The position numbers and the translations under genes are program-made. The notes under the pieces are model-generated. The model saw only the letters and a program-made list of their open reading frames with translations, was not told where the DNA came from and made no database searches. Shown here piece by piece: positions 23,281 through 31,780 of a stretch of DNA of 64,000 nt. The stretch is taken from positions 3,162,001 to 3,226,000 of the forward strand of contig NZ_JAOYOD010000001.1 in the NCBI RefSeq assembly GCF_025833875.1, given 5' to 3'. The DNA comes from Reichenbachiella ulvae (GTDB taxonomy: Bacteria > Bacteroidota > Bacteroidia > Cytophagales > Cyclobacteriaceae). The number at the start of each line of letters is the position of its first letter. The stretch's first letter is position 1.

Positions 23281-24668
23281 ACATAGTCTGTCTTCTTGAT
23301 ACCCGTTTGCTGGATGGCTTTGAACCCACCTGAGATATCCGCAATATTATGATATCCTCGCGACTTTAGGATAGAAGAAGCGATCACCGAACGATAACCA
23401 CTCGCACAGTGGATATAGTATTTTTCCTTCTTATCCAGCTCCTCCATGTGATCATTGATGTAATCCAACGGAAAAGTCATCGCGCCATCTACGTGCTCCG
23501 AGGTGTATTCTCCGGGCTTACGCACATCCAGCACAGTCATTTTCTCAGTACCAATCTTTGATTCCAGATCATCGGCGGTTACCGACTCGATGCTGTCTGT
23601 TTCTTTGCCGGCTTCTTTCCAGGCTTTCATTCCTCCTTCTAGATAGCCCAAAGTGTTGTCATATCCCACACGTGACAGTCTGGTCACTACTTCTTCTTCT
23701 CTTCCTTCGTCCGACACGAAAATAATCGGCTGCTTCAAATCCACGATCAAAGCACCCACCCATGGAGCAAAGCTTCCGTCGATCCCTATGAATATAGAAT
23801 TAGGAATGTGCTCCTCTACAAAGGCTTCTTTGCTACGCGTATCCAGTACCATAGCTCCTTCATGATTGGCCATTGCTTCGAATGTCTCCACATCCAGGGC
23901 CACCTGACCTTTTTCCATCACATGATCGATGCTATCATAACCTGATTTGTTCATCATCGCATTTTTAGCGAAGTACTGAGGCGCTGGCAAAATACCGGAA
24001 GTCACTTCAGTGATAAACTCCTCTCTAGTCATATCCGCTCTCAAGGCGTAATTCACTTCTTTCTGATGACCTAAAGTATCCCAGGTCTCCTTGGACATAT
24101 TCTTACCACAAGCAGATCCTGCTCCATGTGCTGGATAGACAATCACATCGTCAGGTAGCGTCATGATTTTGTTTCTCAAACTGCTGTAAAGATGCCCCGC
24201 CAAATCCTCTCGGGTCAAATCTGTTTTCACCGCCAAGTCAGGACGTCCGACATCTCCGATAAATAGAGTGTCACCTGAAAAGATCGCATGCTCTTTCCCA
24301 TCCTCATCGATCAGTAAGTATGTACTGCTCTCCATCGTGTGACCTGGCGTATGCAAAAGTTTGATTTGTACATCTCCTAATGGAAACACCTCTCCATCTA
24401 CTCCTATATGGCTATCATAACCTGTTTCAGCGTTAGGACCATAGACGATTTGTCCACCGGTCTTTTTGGCCAGGTCCACATGACCCGACACAAAATCCGC
24501 ATGGAAGTGGGTTTCGAAAATGTATTTGATTTTGGCTTGATCCTGTTCAGCCTTTTTGATATATGGCTCAACCTCTCTTAATGGATCTATAATGGCTGCT
24601 TCGCCTTTGCTTTCTATGTAGTAAGCTCCCTGCGCCAAACAACCTGTATATATCTGTTCTATCTTCAT
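23259..24668 (-). CDS. CstB-like persulfide dioxygenase-rhodanese fusion
   Basis: 469 aa. An N-terminal metallo-beta-lactamase domain of the ETHE1/persulfide dioxygenase type (about 1-240) has FETHFHADFVSGH, LLHTPGHTMES, SGDTLFIGDVGRPDL and VYPAHG. Two rhodanese domains follow: the first (about 260-355) is a pseudo-rhodanese with FVSDEGREEE where the active Cys should be, and the second (about 370-465) is intact with YYIHCASGYRS. This MBL, dead rhodanese, live rhodanese order is that of CstB, which oxidises thiol persulfides to thiosulfate and free thiol. It leads the operon with ArsR and the RND genes and has the GTAAC-N4-GTTAC promoter. Confidence 0.93.
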   Translation of the reverse strand: MKIEQIYTGCLAQGAYYIESKGEAAIIDPLREVEPYIKKAEQDQAKIKYIFETHFHADFVSGHVDLAKKTGGQIVYGPNAETGYDSHIGVDGEVFPLGDVQIKLLHTPGHTMESSTYLLIDEDGKEHAIFSGDTLFIGDVGRPDLAVKTDLTREDLAGHLYSSLRNKIMTLPDDVIVYPAHGAGSACGKNMSKETWDTLGHQKEVNYALRADMTREEFITEVTSGILPAPQYFAKNAMMNKSGYDSIDHVMEKGQVALDVETFEAMANHEGAMVLDTRSKEAFVEEHIPNSIFIGIDGSFAPWVGALIVDLKQPIIFVSDEGREEEVVTRLSRVGYDNTLGYLEGGMKAWKEAGKETDSIESVTADDLESKIGTEKMTVLDVRKPGEYTSEHVDGAMTFPLDYINDHMEELDKKEKYYIHCASGYRSVIASSILKSRGYHNIADISGGFKAIQQTGIKKTDYVCPTTLK

Positions 24669-24710
24669 GAGTTAATGCTTTTATACTCGATCAGTTTTAC
24701 ATTCATACCA

Positions 24711-24754
24711 CAAATGTACGATCGTGATCATCCTGGGATTGTAACAATAGTTAC
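24711..24754 (-). promoter_or_regulatory. Promoter of CstB-like/ArsR/RND operon with GTAAC-N4-GTTAC operator
   Basis: GTAACAATAGTTAC (24741-24754) is palindromic in both half sites. The -7 box on the minus strand is TACATTTG (24711-24718), a perfect TAnnTTTG. Centre-to-centre distance is 33 bp, the same as at the other three sites. The start codon is 46 bp from the -7 centre, so the leader is about 20 bp longer than at the others. Confidence 0.8.
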
Positions 24755-24864
24755 TTAGCGTATAAAGTTAAAAGTAAAAAGGGGAAAGTTGGTGATTATT
24801 GGCTGTTGTGGCTATTTGCTTTTGGCTAGGTCAAGCCAAAAGACTTGCTAAATGATTCCAAGAA

Positions 24865-24974
24865 TCTAGCTTCTAACATCTAGAAATCTTAAATCACATA
24901 TTTAGACTCTGGTCTAACGTCTATTTATAAGTCTTGAATCTTGGTTCTAAAAGTCTAGTATCTAGAATCTAACC
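24865..24974. repeat. Heptamer-phased TCTA array
   Basis: TCTA (or TCTT/TCTG) recurs at 24865, 24872, 24879, 24887, 24908, 24913, 24920, 24932, 24939, 24946, 24954, 24961 and 24968, mostly in 7-bp steps with a few slips. The unit is roughly TCTAGAA or TCTAACG. It fills the gap between the sulfur operon promoter and the end of metX, and its last copies touch the metX stop. The rest of the 300-bp gap has no gene. Confidence 0.65.
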
Positions 24975-25988
24975 CAAAAACTCTTTCATCAAGACATTGA
25001 TCTTACCGAACTCGGTAAGGAAGCCATCGTGACCATAGAGTGAATGGATTTCTCTGTAAGTAACATTAGGGATGTGCGAGGCGATCCACTGCTGCTCGTC
25101 AGCTGCAAATAACAAATCCGAGTCAATAGAAATCTGCAAAACATCTGCCTGGATCATACCCAGTGCTTTCTCAACTCCACCTCGGTCTCTTCCAATATCA
25201 TGCGAATCCATTGCCTTGGTCAAAAGCCATAGCAAATAGGCTTGAAATTTTCGATCGATCAATTTCTTGCCCTGGTACCTTATATAAGAGTCCGCTCTGA
25301 AGTCATCCACCTGAGGTTCCGCATCAGCTTGCGTTTTATTGAAGATGGTATGATTACGGTAAGAAAGCATACCAATCGCTCGAGCAGCTGCTACTCCATG
25401 CTCACCAGCTCTCATGTGCGATTCTTTCCAGGTAGGATCAGCTTCGATCGCTACACGCTGTGAACTATGCACCGCGATTCTCCATGGTGATTCCTTCGGA
25501 CCGGTTACTACCAGTATCAGTTTTTCAAAAAACTCTGGTTCCTGTACAGCCCACTCATATGCCTGAAAGCCCCCCATCGATCCTCCCAGACCAATAGCCA
25601 CTTTTTTGATCCCCAGATGATCACGAAGCAGCTTGTGCGCATGCACCATGTCTCTGATAGTATAGAGTGGAAAGTCTGAATAGTATGGTTCCCCAGTTTC
25701 AGGATTGGTCGTCAGTGGACTCGTCGTACCATAGGGAGACCCCAAAATATTGGCACAAACGATGAAATATTTTTCTGGGCTCAGGGCCGACTCAGGCGTC
25801 AGTATATCGCCCCACCAATCAGCCAAATTGGAGTTGGCTGTCAAGGCATGAAAAACCCAAACCACATTGTCTTTGGCTTCATTCAATTCACCCCAGGTGT
25901 GATAGGCAATTTGCAATTCGGGCAATTCACCTCCACGCTCTAGCGCAAAGCCACCACCAATCTTCAGTATTTCAGGATTTTCACTCAT
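24969..25988 (-). CDS. metX: Homoserine O-acetyltransferase
   Basis: A 339-aa alpha/beta-hydrolase acyltransferase. It transfers acetyl (in some members succinyl) from acyl-CoA to homoserine, activating it for sulfide incorporation. Motifs: HALTANSNLADWWGDIL near residue 47, the nucleophile elbow LGGSMGG (Ser137), the catalytic Asp in SIDSDLLF and His320 in GHDGFLTEF. Length is normal. It is divergent from metZ with 128 bp between starts, where both promoters must lie. No SAM riboswitch was recognised there. Acetyl rather than succinyl is assumed from the family and not proven. Confidence 0.95.
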   Translation of the reverse strand: MSENPEILKIGGGFALERGGELPELQIAYHTWGELNEAKDNVVWVFHALTANSNLADWWGDILTPESALSPEKYFIVCANILGSPYGTTSPLTTNPETGEPYYSDFPLYTIRDMVHAHKLLRDHLGIKKVAIGLGGSMGGFQAYEWAVQEPEFFEKLILVVTGPKESPWRIAVHSSQRVAIEADPTWKESHMRAGEHGVAAARAIGMLSYRNHTIFNKTQADAEPQVDDFRADSYIRYQGKKLIDRKFQAYLLWLLTKAMDSHDIGRDRGGVEKALGMIQADVLQISIDSDLLFAADEQQWIASHIPNVTYREIHSLYGHDGFLTEFGKINVLMKEFLG

Positions 25989-26116
25989 AATTTTAGCGAC
26001 CGCAAACCTAATAAATGTATGATAATAGTCACCGCCCTAACTTCAATTTCAGGGAAGAAAAAGCCATATTTGCAGCCACCTCTCCACAGTTCGGGGAGCT
26101 TTGAAGACACGAGACA

Positions 26117-27295
26117 ATGACGAAAAAAAGTAGACATTTCGAAACAGAAGCCATCAGAACGCAAATCAACACAACCGAAGAAAAGGAACATTCTACACCG
26201 ATGTACCTTACTTCCAGCTTTGTATTCGATGATGCAGAAGAAATGCGTGCTACTTTCGCTGACGAGCTCGAGCGCAACACCTATAGCCGTTTCACCAACC
26301 CAAACACCACAGAGCTAATAGACAAGATGTGTGCGCTAGAAGGAGCTGAGGCCGGTTTTGCTACCTCTACAGGTATGTCCGCTGTCTTCACCACTTTTGC
26401 CACGCTGTTGTCGGCAGGGGATCACATGCTATCGGTTCGTTCCATTTTCGGGTCGTCCCATACAGTGATTAGCAAGTTCCTACCGAAATTCAAAGTGGAA
26501 AGTGACTACCTCGATATCGGGCAAGAAGATCAGTGGCAGAATCTGGTAAAAGAAAACACCAAAGTCCTCTATCTAGAAACTCCTACCAATCCGGGCATCG
26601 AACTAGTCGATATGGAGTTCGTTAATGATTTTTGCAAAAAGAACGATATCATTTTCGTGGTGGACAATTGCTTCGCTACACCTTATCTACAGCGCCCTAT
26701 TGATTTTGGTGCAGACCTGGTCATCCACTCTGCCACCAAGTACATCGATGGTCAAGGCCGTGTCATGGGAGGCATCATAGTAGGTCGTCAGGATTTGGTC
26801 AAAGAAATATTCACCTTCTCGCGCAGTACAGGACCTACCCTATCGCCATTCAACGCATGGGTACTATCCAAAAGCCTGGAAACTCTGGCGGTGAGAATGG
26901 ATCGCCACTGCGACAATGCACTCGCACTGGCGCAATATTTGGAATCACATCCCCAAGTAGAATGGGTACGCTACCCTTTCTTACCCTCACACCCACAGCA
27001 TGAGATTGCCAAAAAACAAATGAAGGCAGGTGGTGGCATGGTTTGCTTTGGGTTGAAAGGCGGACTGGAAGCAGGCAAGACTTTCTTGAAAAGTGTGGAA
27101 ATGTGCTCACTAACTGCTAACCTTGGGGATACGAGAACCATCGTGACCCATCCACCTTCTACCACCCACGCCAAGCTAACCGATGAAGAGCGTGCTGCCA
27201 CTGGTATCACTCCTAATATGATCAGAGTATCCGTTGGACTCGAGCATATTGAAGATATCAAGGCTGACCTGGACCTTGCATTTAGTAAAGTATAA
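26117..27295 (+). CDS. metZ: O-acyl-homoserine sulfhydrylase (trans-sulfuration PLP enzyme)
   Basis: A 392-aa Cys/Met-metabolism PLP enzyme: NTYSRFTNPNT near residue 54, GMSAV cofactor segment, ETPTNPG at 154-160, PLP lysine Lys208 in HSATKYIDG and the C-terminal RTIVTHPPSTTH substrate motif. It joins sulfide with O-acyl-homoserine to give homocysteine. Divergent metX supplies the acceptor. The set makes methionine by direct sulfhydrylation, and it consumes sulfide, the compound whose oxidation products are handled by the neighbouring operon. Cystathionine gamma-synthase or lyase is the main alternative, but the metX pairing favours sulfhydrylase. Confidence 0.9.
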   Translation: MTKKSRHFETEAIRTQINTTEEKEHSTPMYLTSSFVFDDAEEMRATFADELERNTYSRFTNPNTTELIDKMCALEGAEAGFATSTGMSAVFTTFATLLSAGDHMLSVRSIFGSSHTVISKFLPKFKVESDYLDIGQEDQWQNLVKENTKVLYLETPTNPGIELVDMEFVNDFCKKNDIIFVVDNCFATPYLQRPIDFGADLVIHSATKYIDGQGRVMGGIIVGRQDLVKEIFTFSRSTGPTLSPFNAWVLSKSLETLAVRMDRHCDNALALAQYLESHPQVEWVRYPFLPSHPQHEIAKKQMKAGGGMVCFGLKGGLEAGKTFLKSVEMCSLTANLGDTRTIVTHPPSTTHAKLTDEERAATGITPNMIRVSVGLEHIEDIKADLDLAFSKV

Positions 27296-27298
27296 TGG

Positions 27299-27465
27299 AA
27301 AGAAAAGAGGCTGTCTCGAAAGCACCGCATTGTCATGTCGAGCACCGTCGAAACATTGATTCTGCCTTTCAATGGTACATTTTCTGGCCATCCGGCAGGC
27401 GGGCGACTTGGCCCAATTTGACAAAATTCAGATAAATGAACCTTTTGAGACAACCTCTTTTCTTT
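27299..27465. repeat. Intergenic repeat element with 24-bp inverted ends (GAGGCTGTCTC family)
   Basis: AAAGAAAAGAGGCTGTCTCGAAAG (27299-27322) pairs with its inverted copy at 27442-27465 with two mismatches; the inside holds TGTCATGTCGAGCACCGTCG. Elements ending in GAGGCTGTCTC and GAGACAACCTC are common between Bacteroidota genes. It starts 4 bp after the metZ stop, so it probably also ends metZ transcription. No reading frame is present. Confidence 0.7.
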
Positions 27466-27486
27466 CTAGATCAAACCCATTAACAC

Positions 27487-28920
27487 ATGAGCCCAACACT
27501 TGTATTTCTGATCATCGCTGGATATTTCGCAGTATTGATGCTGATCGCAAAAATCACCAGCAAAAACAGTGATGCAGAAACTTTCTTCACCGCCAACCGA
27601 CAGTCTCCCTGGTATTTGGTTGCCTTTGGAATGATTGGTGCCTCTCTTTCAGGTGTCACTTTTATTTCCGTCCCTGGTGAAGTGGGCAGCAGTCACTGGG
27701 CTTATTTTCAGATGGTTTTAGGCTACATTCTGGGCTATGCCGTGATTGCATTGGTCCTACTGCCTCTGTACTACAAACTGAACCTCGTATCTATCTACCA
27801 GTATCTAGATCAGCGTTTCGGAAAGAGATCATACAAGACTGGCGCCTTCTTTTTCCTCATTTCTCGAGTGATTGGAGCAGCCTTTCGTTTGTTTTTGGTA
27901 GCCACCGTGCTTCAGGTAGCCTTCTTCGATGCATTCAATGTGCCATTTGCGGTTTCCGTATTTGTCACCATCGCACTCATTTGGCTCTATACTTTCAAGG
28001 GCGGCATCAAAACCATCGTTTGGACCGACACCTTACAGACTTTATTTATGCTATTGGCCGTCGGTATTAGCATTTGGATCATAGGCAGTGAGTTGGATTA
28101 TTCTCCCTCTCAGCTCATCCAGATTGTGGCAGATAGTGAGACTTCTCAAACATTCATTTGGGATTGGCAGGCTCCACGCAACTTCTTTAAACAATTCTTT
28201 GCAGGAGCTTTTATCGCCATCGTGATGACGGGACTGGATCAGGACATGATGCAGAAAAACCTGACCTGTCGCTCGCTCAAAGACGCTCAAAAAAATGTAT
28301 ACTGGTTCACATTTGTATTGATTTTTGTCAACCTTTTCTTTCTTGCCTTAGGCACACTGCTCTATCACTATGTAGAAGTTAAGCAAATTGACTTGACCGA
28401 AACTACCGATGCCTTGTTCCCCTACCTGGCGATCAACCACTTCGGCGTACTGGGAGGTGTGGTTTTCTTACTGGGCGTAACAGCTGCGGCTTATTCAAGT
28501 GCAGACTCGGCGCTCACGGCCTTGACTACCTCCTTCTTTATCGACTTTCTTGAGAAAAAACCGAACACTTCCAATAATGCCCAAAGGAGATGGATTCACG
28601 TGGGCTTTTCTGTATTGATTCTTGCTGTCATATTGATTTTCAAAGCATTGAACGACGATAGTGTAATCAACCAGGTCTTCCGCGTGGCAGGGTATACTTA
28701 TGGACCTTTATTGGGGCTTTACAGTTTCGGACTTTTCACTTCATGGAAGATAAAAGATGCCTGGGCTCCTGTAATCTGTGTGATTGCTCCCGTGCTCACC
28801 TATGTCCTCAATGCGTATTCAGATGTGCTGCTAGGCGGCTACCAATTTGGCTTTGAACTGCTCTTGGTCAACGGATTACTTTGCTTTATTGGTCTTTGGT
28901 TGATCAAAGAGAGAGACTAA
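27487..28920 (+). CDS. Sodium:solute symporter (SSS family)
   Basis: A 477-aa transporter with about 13 membrane helices and the SSS signatures GMIGASLSGVTFISVPGEVG (helix 2), the sodium-binding helix around TAAAYSSADSALTALTTSF and FKGGIKTIVWTDTLQTLFM. It imports a small solute with sodium. The substrate cannot be read from sequence; sugars, nucleosides, sialic acid or amino acids are all possible. It stands alone after a repeat element, and its stop overlaps the convergent gene at 28917 by 4 bp. Confidence 0.93.
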   Translation: MSPTLVFLIIAGYFAVLMLIAKITSKNSDAETFFTANRQSPWYLVAFGMIGASLSGVTFISVPGEVGSSHWAYFQMVLGYILGYAVIALVLLPLYYKLNLVSIYQYLDQRFGKRSYKTGAFFFLISRVIGAAFRLFLVATVLQVAFFDAFNVPFAVSVFVTIALIWLYTFKGGIKTIVWTDTLQTLFMLLAVGISIWIIGSELDYSPSQLIQIVADSETSQTFIWDWQAPRNFFKQFFAGAFIAIVMTGLDQDMMQKNLTCRSLKDAQKNVYWFTFVLIFVNLFFLALGTLLYHYVEVKQIDLTETTDALFPYLAINHFGVLGGVVFLLGVTAAAYSSADSALTALTTSFFIDFLEKKPNTSNNAQRRWIHVGFSVLILAVILIFKALNDDSVINQVFRVAGYTYGPLLGLYSFGLFTSWKIKDAWAPVICVIAPVLTYVLNAYSDVLLGGYQFGFELLLVNGLLCFIGLWLIKERD

Positions 28921-29252
28921 ATCTCTAACTCCTTCATAGGATCCCACACGATCTCCTTGAAATTTTGAATTTTATCTTTCACGATTTCAATGCCCTCTTG
29001 CTCTAGAAGCTCCTGCATCAGCGTAGGAGTAGCAAAATGTGCTTTACCGGTCAATAAACCATTTCGGTTGACCACCCGATGGGCTGGAACCTCTGGCAAA
29101 CCATGGGCGGCATTCATAGCCCATCCTACCATACGGGCACTCATTCCTGTCCCGAGATAGTTGGCGATTAGACCATAGCTCGTAGCACGACCTTCAGGGA
29201 TCAATTTGACCACCTCATACACGTCGTTGAAAAAGCTATGCTCCTTGGCCAT
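28917..29252 (-). CDS. Alkyltransferase-like (ATL) protein, MGMT family without active Cys
   Basis: 111 aa corresponding to the C-terminal DNA-binding domain of O6-alkylguanine-DNA alkyltransferases. The helix-turn-helix and arginine finger (GTGMSARMVGWAMNAAHGL) are kept. The alkyl-acceptor motif PCHRV reads PAHRVV, Ala57 replacing Cys. ATL proteins bind O6-alkylguanine and hand it to nucleotide excision repair rather than repairing it themselves. It directly precedes mltG on the same strand (the stop of mltG and this ATG meet at 29252). Confidence 0.92.
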   Translation of the reverse strand: MAKEHSFFNDVYEVVKLIPEGRATSYGLIANYLGTGMSARMVGWAMNAAHGLPEVPAHRVVNRNGLLTGKAHFATPTLMQELLEQEGIEIVKDKIQNFKEIVWDPMKELEI

Positions 29253-30289
29253 TATTTATACAGTCCAGCCTGATTCAACGCACGCTGATAGCGGGCTGCA
29301 TTGCGATTGTGGTCTCTCAGATTAGACGCAAAATTGTGATAGCCCGAAAAGTCCTCCTTCGCACACATGAAGATATAATCATGCTCTTTGTAATTCAACA
29401 CAGCATCAATGGACTTGATACTGGGCATATTAATAGGCCCAGGAGGCAAACCTGTGTACTTATAGGTATTGAATGGAGATTCGATTTGGGTATGCTTGGT
29501 GAGTACTCTTTTGATTTCGAAATCCTGTGCTGCAAAAACCAGCGTAGGATCGGCTTGTAGTGGCATTCCAGTCTTCAGACGGTTCAGATACAAACCCGCT
29601 ACAACTGGTCTTTCATCTGACATGATGGTCTCTGCCTGTACGATAGAGGCCAAAACAGACACTTCTTTAGGTGTCATACCAAGTGCTTCGGCTTTCTTCT
29701 TTCTCTCATCCGTCCAGAACTTGTCATACTCTCGCTTCATTTTAGCAAATAACGCCTCAGCACTGGTGTTCCAATAGGCTTGATAAGTATTAGGAATGAA
29801 CATAGAAATGATAGTCAGGCTGTCGAACCCATTGGCCTTAATCAGCGAATCATTTCTCAACACTGCCTCAAAATCCTCCGCTGTAATTTCCAGGTTTTTT
29901 GTGATTTTTTCAGTGAGATCAGAAACCAACCTCACGTTATTGAAAGTAACATTAACAGCCGTCTGACTACCATTTCTTAGCAAACGGATCACTTCCAGAT
30001 TATTCATTCCGGGCTCCAACAGATACAATCCCGGTTTTACATTTTCCTGGTACCCCATGGTCTTAGCCAGAAAACTAAAGCTGACCAAATCATCCACAAA
30101 TCCCCCATCAGCTATTTGCTTTTGCACATATTTATAATCCGAACCAGTAGGAATAATTAATGGTTTTGGATTCTTTTCATATAGAAAATTGGGGGCATAA
30201 ACTACCTGATGAAAGTAGAAACCAAATGAAGACAACATCACTGAAAACGAAACGATGATGGCTCCTAAAATGACTTTTTTTCTGTCCAT
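29252..30289 (-). CDS. mltG: Endolytic murein transglycosylase MltG
   Basis: 345 aa with one N-terminal membrane anchor (VILGAIIVSFSVMLSSFGFYF), a LysM-like subdomain (IPTGSDYKYVQKQIADGGFV) and the YceG catalytic domain (LASIVQAETIMSDERPVVAG, GMPLQADPTLVFA, NTYKYTGLPPGPI). It cuts nascent peptidoglycan strands and sets their length. In E. coli the matching motif reads ASIVEKET; here the first Glu is Gln and the second is kept, so which is catalytic should be checked by alignment. It shares an operon with the ATL gene. Confidence 0.93.
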   Translation of the reverse strand: MDRKKVILGAIIVSFSVMLSSFGFYFHQVVYAPNFLYEKNPKPLIIPTGSDYKYVQKQIADGGFVDDLVSFSFLAKTMGYQENVKPGLYLLEPGMNNLEVIRLLRNGSQTAVNVTFNNVRLVSDLTEKITKNLEITAEDFEAVLRNDSLIKANGFDSLTIISMFIPNTYQAYWNTSAEALFAKMKREYDKFWTDERKKKAEALGMTPKEVSVLASIVQAETIMSDERPVVAGLYLNRLKTGMPLQADPTLVFAAQDFEIKRVLTKHTQIESPFNTYKYTGLPPGPINMPSIKSIDAVLNYKEHDYIFMCAKEDFSGYHNFASNLRDHNRNAARYQRALNQAGLYK

Positions 30290-30445
30290 AAGGCCGCAAA
30301 AATAAGTAATTCAGCCAATCGACTTTTGTCGCCTTCTAATTATTTCAAAAGAACCCTTTGATTTACCCCAATCGAGGAAAAGAACAGAAATAGTACCTGA
30401 CACGAAACCGAAATGTATCATAGGTATTGACTAAATTTGACTCCT

Positions 30446-31075
30446 ATGAAAACGGAGTTCATCAAATTATATGAAGAAAATCCTGATCCCAGAAAAATCA
30501 GTCAGGTCGTAGATGTATTAAGAAAAGGTGGCGTGATCATCTACCCTACCGACACCATTTATGGTATGGGCTGTGATATTTTTAATACACGAGCCATTGA
30601 AAAAATCAAACAACTCAAGGGCATTAAGTCCAAAAAGGTAGACTTCTCATTTATTTGTTACGATCTGAGTCACATCTCCGAATACACCAAGTCCCTGGAA
30701 ACTTCCACATTCAAATTGATGAAAAAAGCACTCCCTGGGCCTTTCACTTTCATTTTGAATTCGAGCAACAAAGTACCTAAGATGCTGAATGCCTCGAAGA
30801 AGACCATCGGTATCCGTGTGCCCAACAACAACATCCCAAGAGATATAGTCAGAGAATTAGAAAACCCAATCATCACCACCTCCATACACGACGATGACGA
30901 AATATTAGAATACTCCACGGATCCAGAGTTGATCCTGGAAAAGTATGATGGGCGAGTCGACCTGATCATCGATGGAGGATATGGCAGCAATGTAGCCAGT
31001 ACAGTAGTGGACTGCACCGAAGGGGAAGCTTTGGTAGTGAGAGAAGGTATGGGAGACCTTTCAGAATTCTTATGA
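30446..31075 (+). CDS. Sua5/YciO/YrdC-family threonylcarbamoyl-AMP synthase-like
   Basis: About 209 aa with the YrdC fold: GGVIIYPTDTIYGMGCDIFN near the start, KQLKGIKSKKVDFSFICYDL, PGPFTFIL, and KKTIGIRVPNNN. The N-terminal basic and Thr residues of the ATP/threonine site are kept. The family makes threonylcarbamoyl-AMP for the t6A37 modification of tRNAs. YciO paralogues lack this activity, and this sequence (VDFSFICYDL, ITTSIHDDDE) looks YciO-like in places, so no symbol is given. The ATG at 30446 is preferred over a TTG 9 bp upstream. It overlaps the WbqC gene by 4 bp. Confidence 0.88.
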   Translation: MKTEFIKLYEENPDPRKISQVVDVLRKGGVIIYPTDTIYGMGCDIFNTRAIEKIKQLKGIKSKKVDFSFICYDLSHISEYTKSLETSTFKLMKKALPGPFTFILNSSNKVPKMLNASKKTIGIRVPNNNIPRDIVRELENPIITTSIHDDDEILEYSTDPELILEKYDGRVDLIIDGGYGSNVASTVVDCTEGEALVVREGMGDLSEFL

Positions 31076-31677
31076 TGACTATAATTGACAGCCAATACTT
31101 TCCATCCATACCCTATTTATCCTATATCAAAGCATCTGATGAAATTTGGATTGACGCCAAGGAGAACTTCGTAAAACAGACCTACCGCAACCGATGCTAT
31201 ATTTTAGGACCTAACAAAGTACAGCCTCTGTCGGTGCCCGTCAAAAATGGGAATAGAAAAATCCCTATGGACGAAATTCTGATCGATTATAAGCATGACT
31301 GGATCAAAGATCACTGGCGATCCATTACGACTGCCTACAACAAGTCTCCATTTTTCGAATATTACGAACCTTATATTCATGATATTTTGCATCGCAAACC
31401 TGAGCGATTGCTAGAACTGAATCAGGATATCATGTCATTTTGTCTCAAAGTCCTCAATATTGACACGAAAGTGAATTTGACAAATAAATATGAAAGTGGT
31501 GAAAAGGGTCAAATAGAGGACATGAGGTCTAAGATTCACCCTAAAAAGGATTATATTTGTTCAAAGATCAAAGATCCCATCCCGTACCCCCAGCTGTTTG
31601 GACAGGAATTTGCAGCTAAATTGAGCGTACTGGATTTGCTCAGCAATACTGGGCCCGAATCCGACAATTATTTATAA
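31072..31677 (+). CDS. WbqC-family protein
   Basis: A 201-aa protein of the WbqC family: an N-terminal SQYFPSIPYLSYIKASDEIW, then FVKQTYRNRCYILGPNKVQ and LSVPVKNGNRKIPMDEI, central DHWRSITTAYNKSPFFEYYE, and C-terminal HPKKDY ... PYPQLFGQEF. The family occurs in surface-polysaccharide gene clusters but is also found alone in most Bacteroidota, often next to housekeeping genes as here. Its reaction is not settled. It begins 4 bp inside the Sua5-like gene and is followed by the clpC promoter region. Confidence 0.88.
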   Translation: MMTIIDSQYFPSIPYLSYIKASDEIWIDAKENFVKQTYRNRCYILGPNKVQPLSVPVKNGNRKIPMDEILIDYKHDWIKDHWRSITTAYNKSPFFEYYEPYIHDILHRKPERLLELNQDIMSFCLKVLNIDTKVNLTNKYESGEKGQIEDMRSKIHPKKDYICSKIKDPIPYPQLFGQEFAAKLSVLDLLSNTGPESDNYL

Positions 31678-31780
31678 AAACTGAAGCATGGACATAACGA
31701 TTAATAGTTTCAATCGTTTTTAGATTAATGTTTAGTTTTTATTAGATTAAAAATTATTTTTACTACTAACGAAGTAGCAC

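Noticed and set aside
25989..26116. SAM riboswitch between metX and metZ
   Set aside because: Methionine genes make it plausible, but no multi-helix core or conserved riboswitch segment could be found in the 128 bp, and both leaders would be short.
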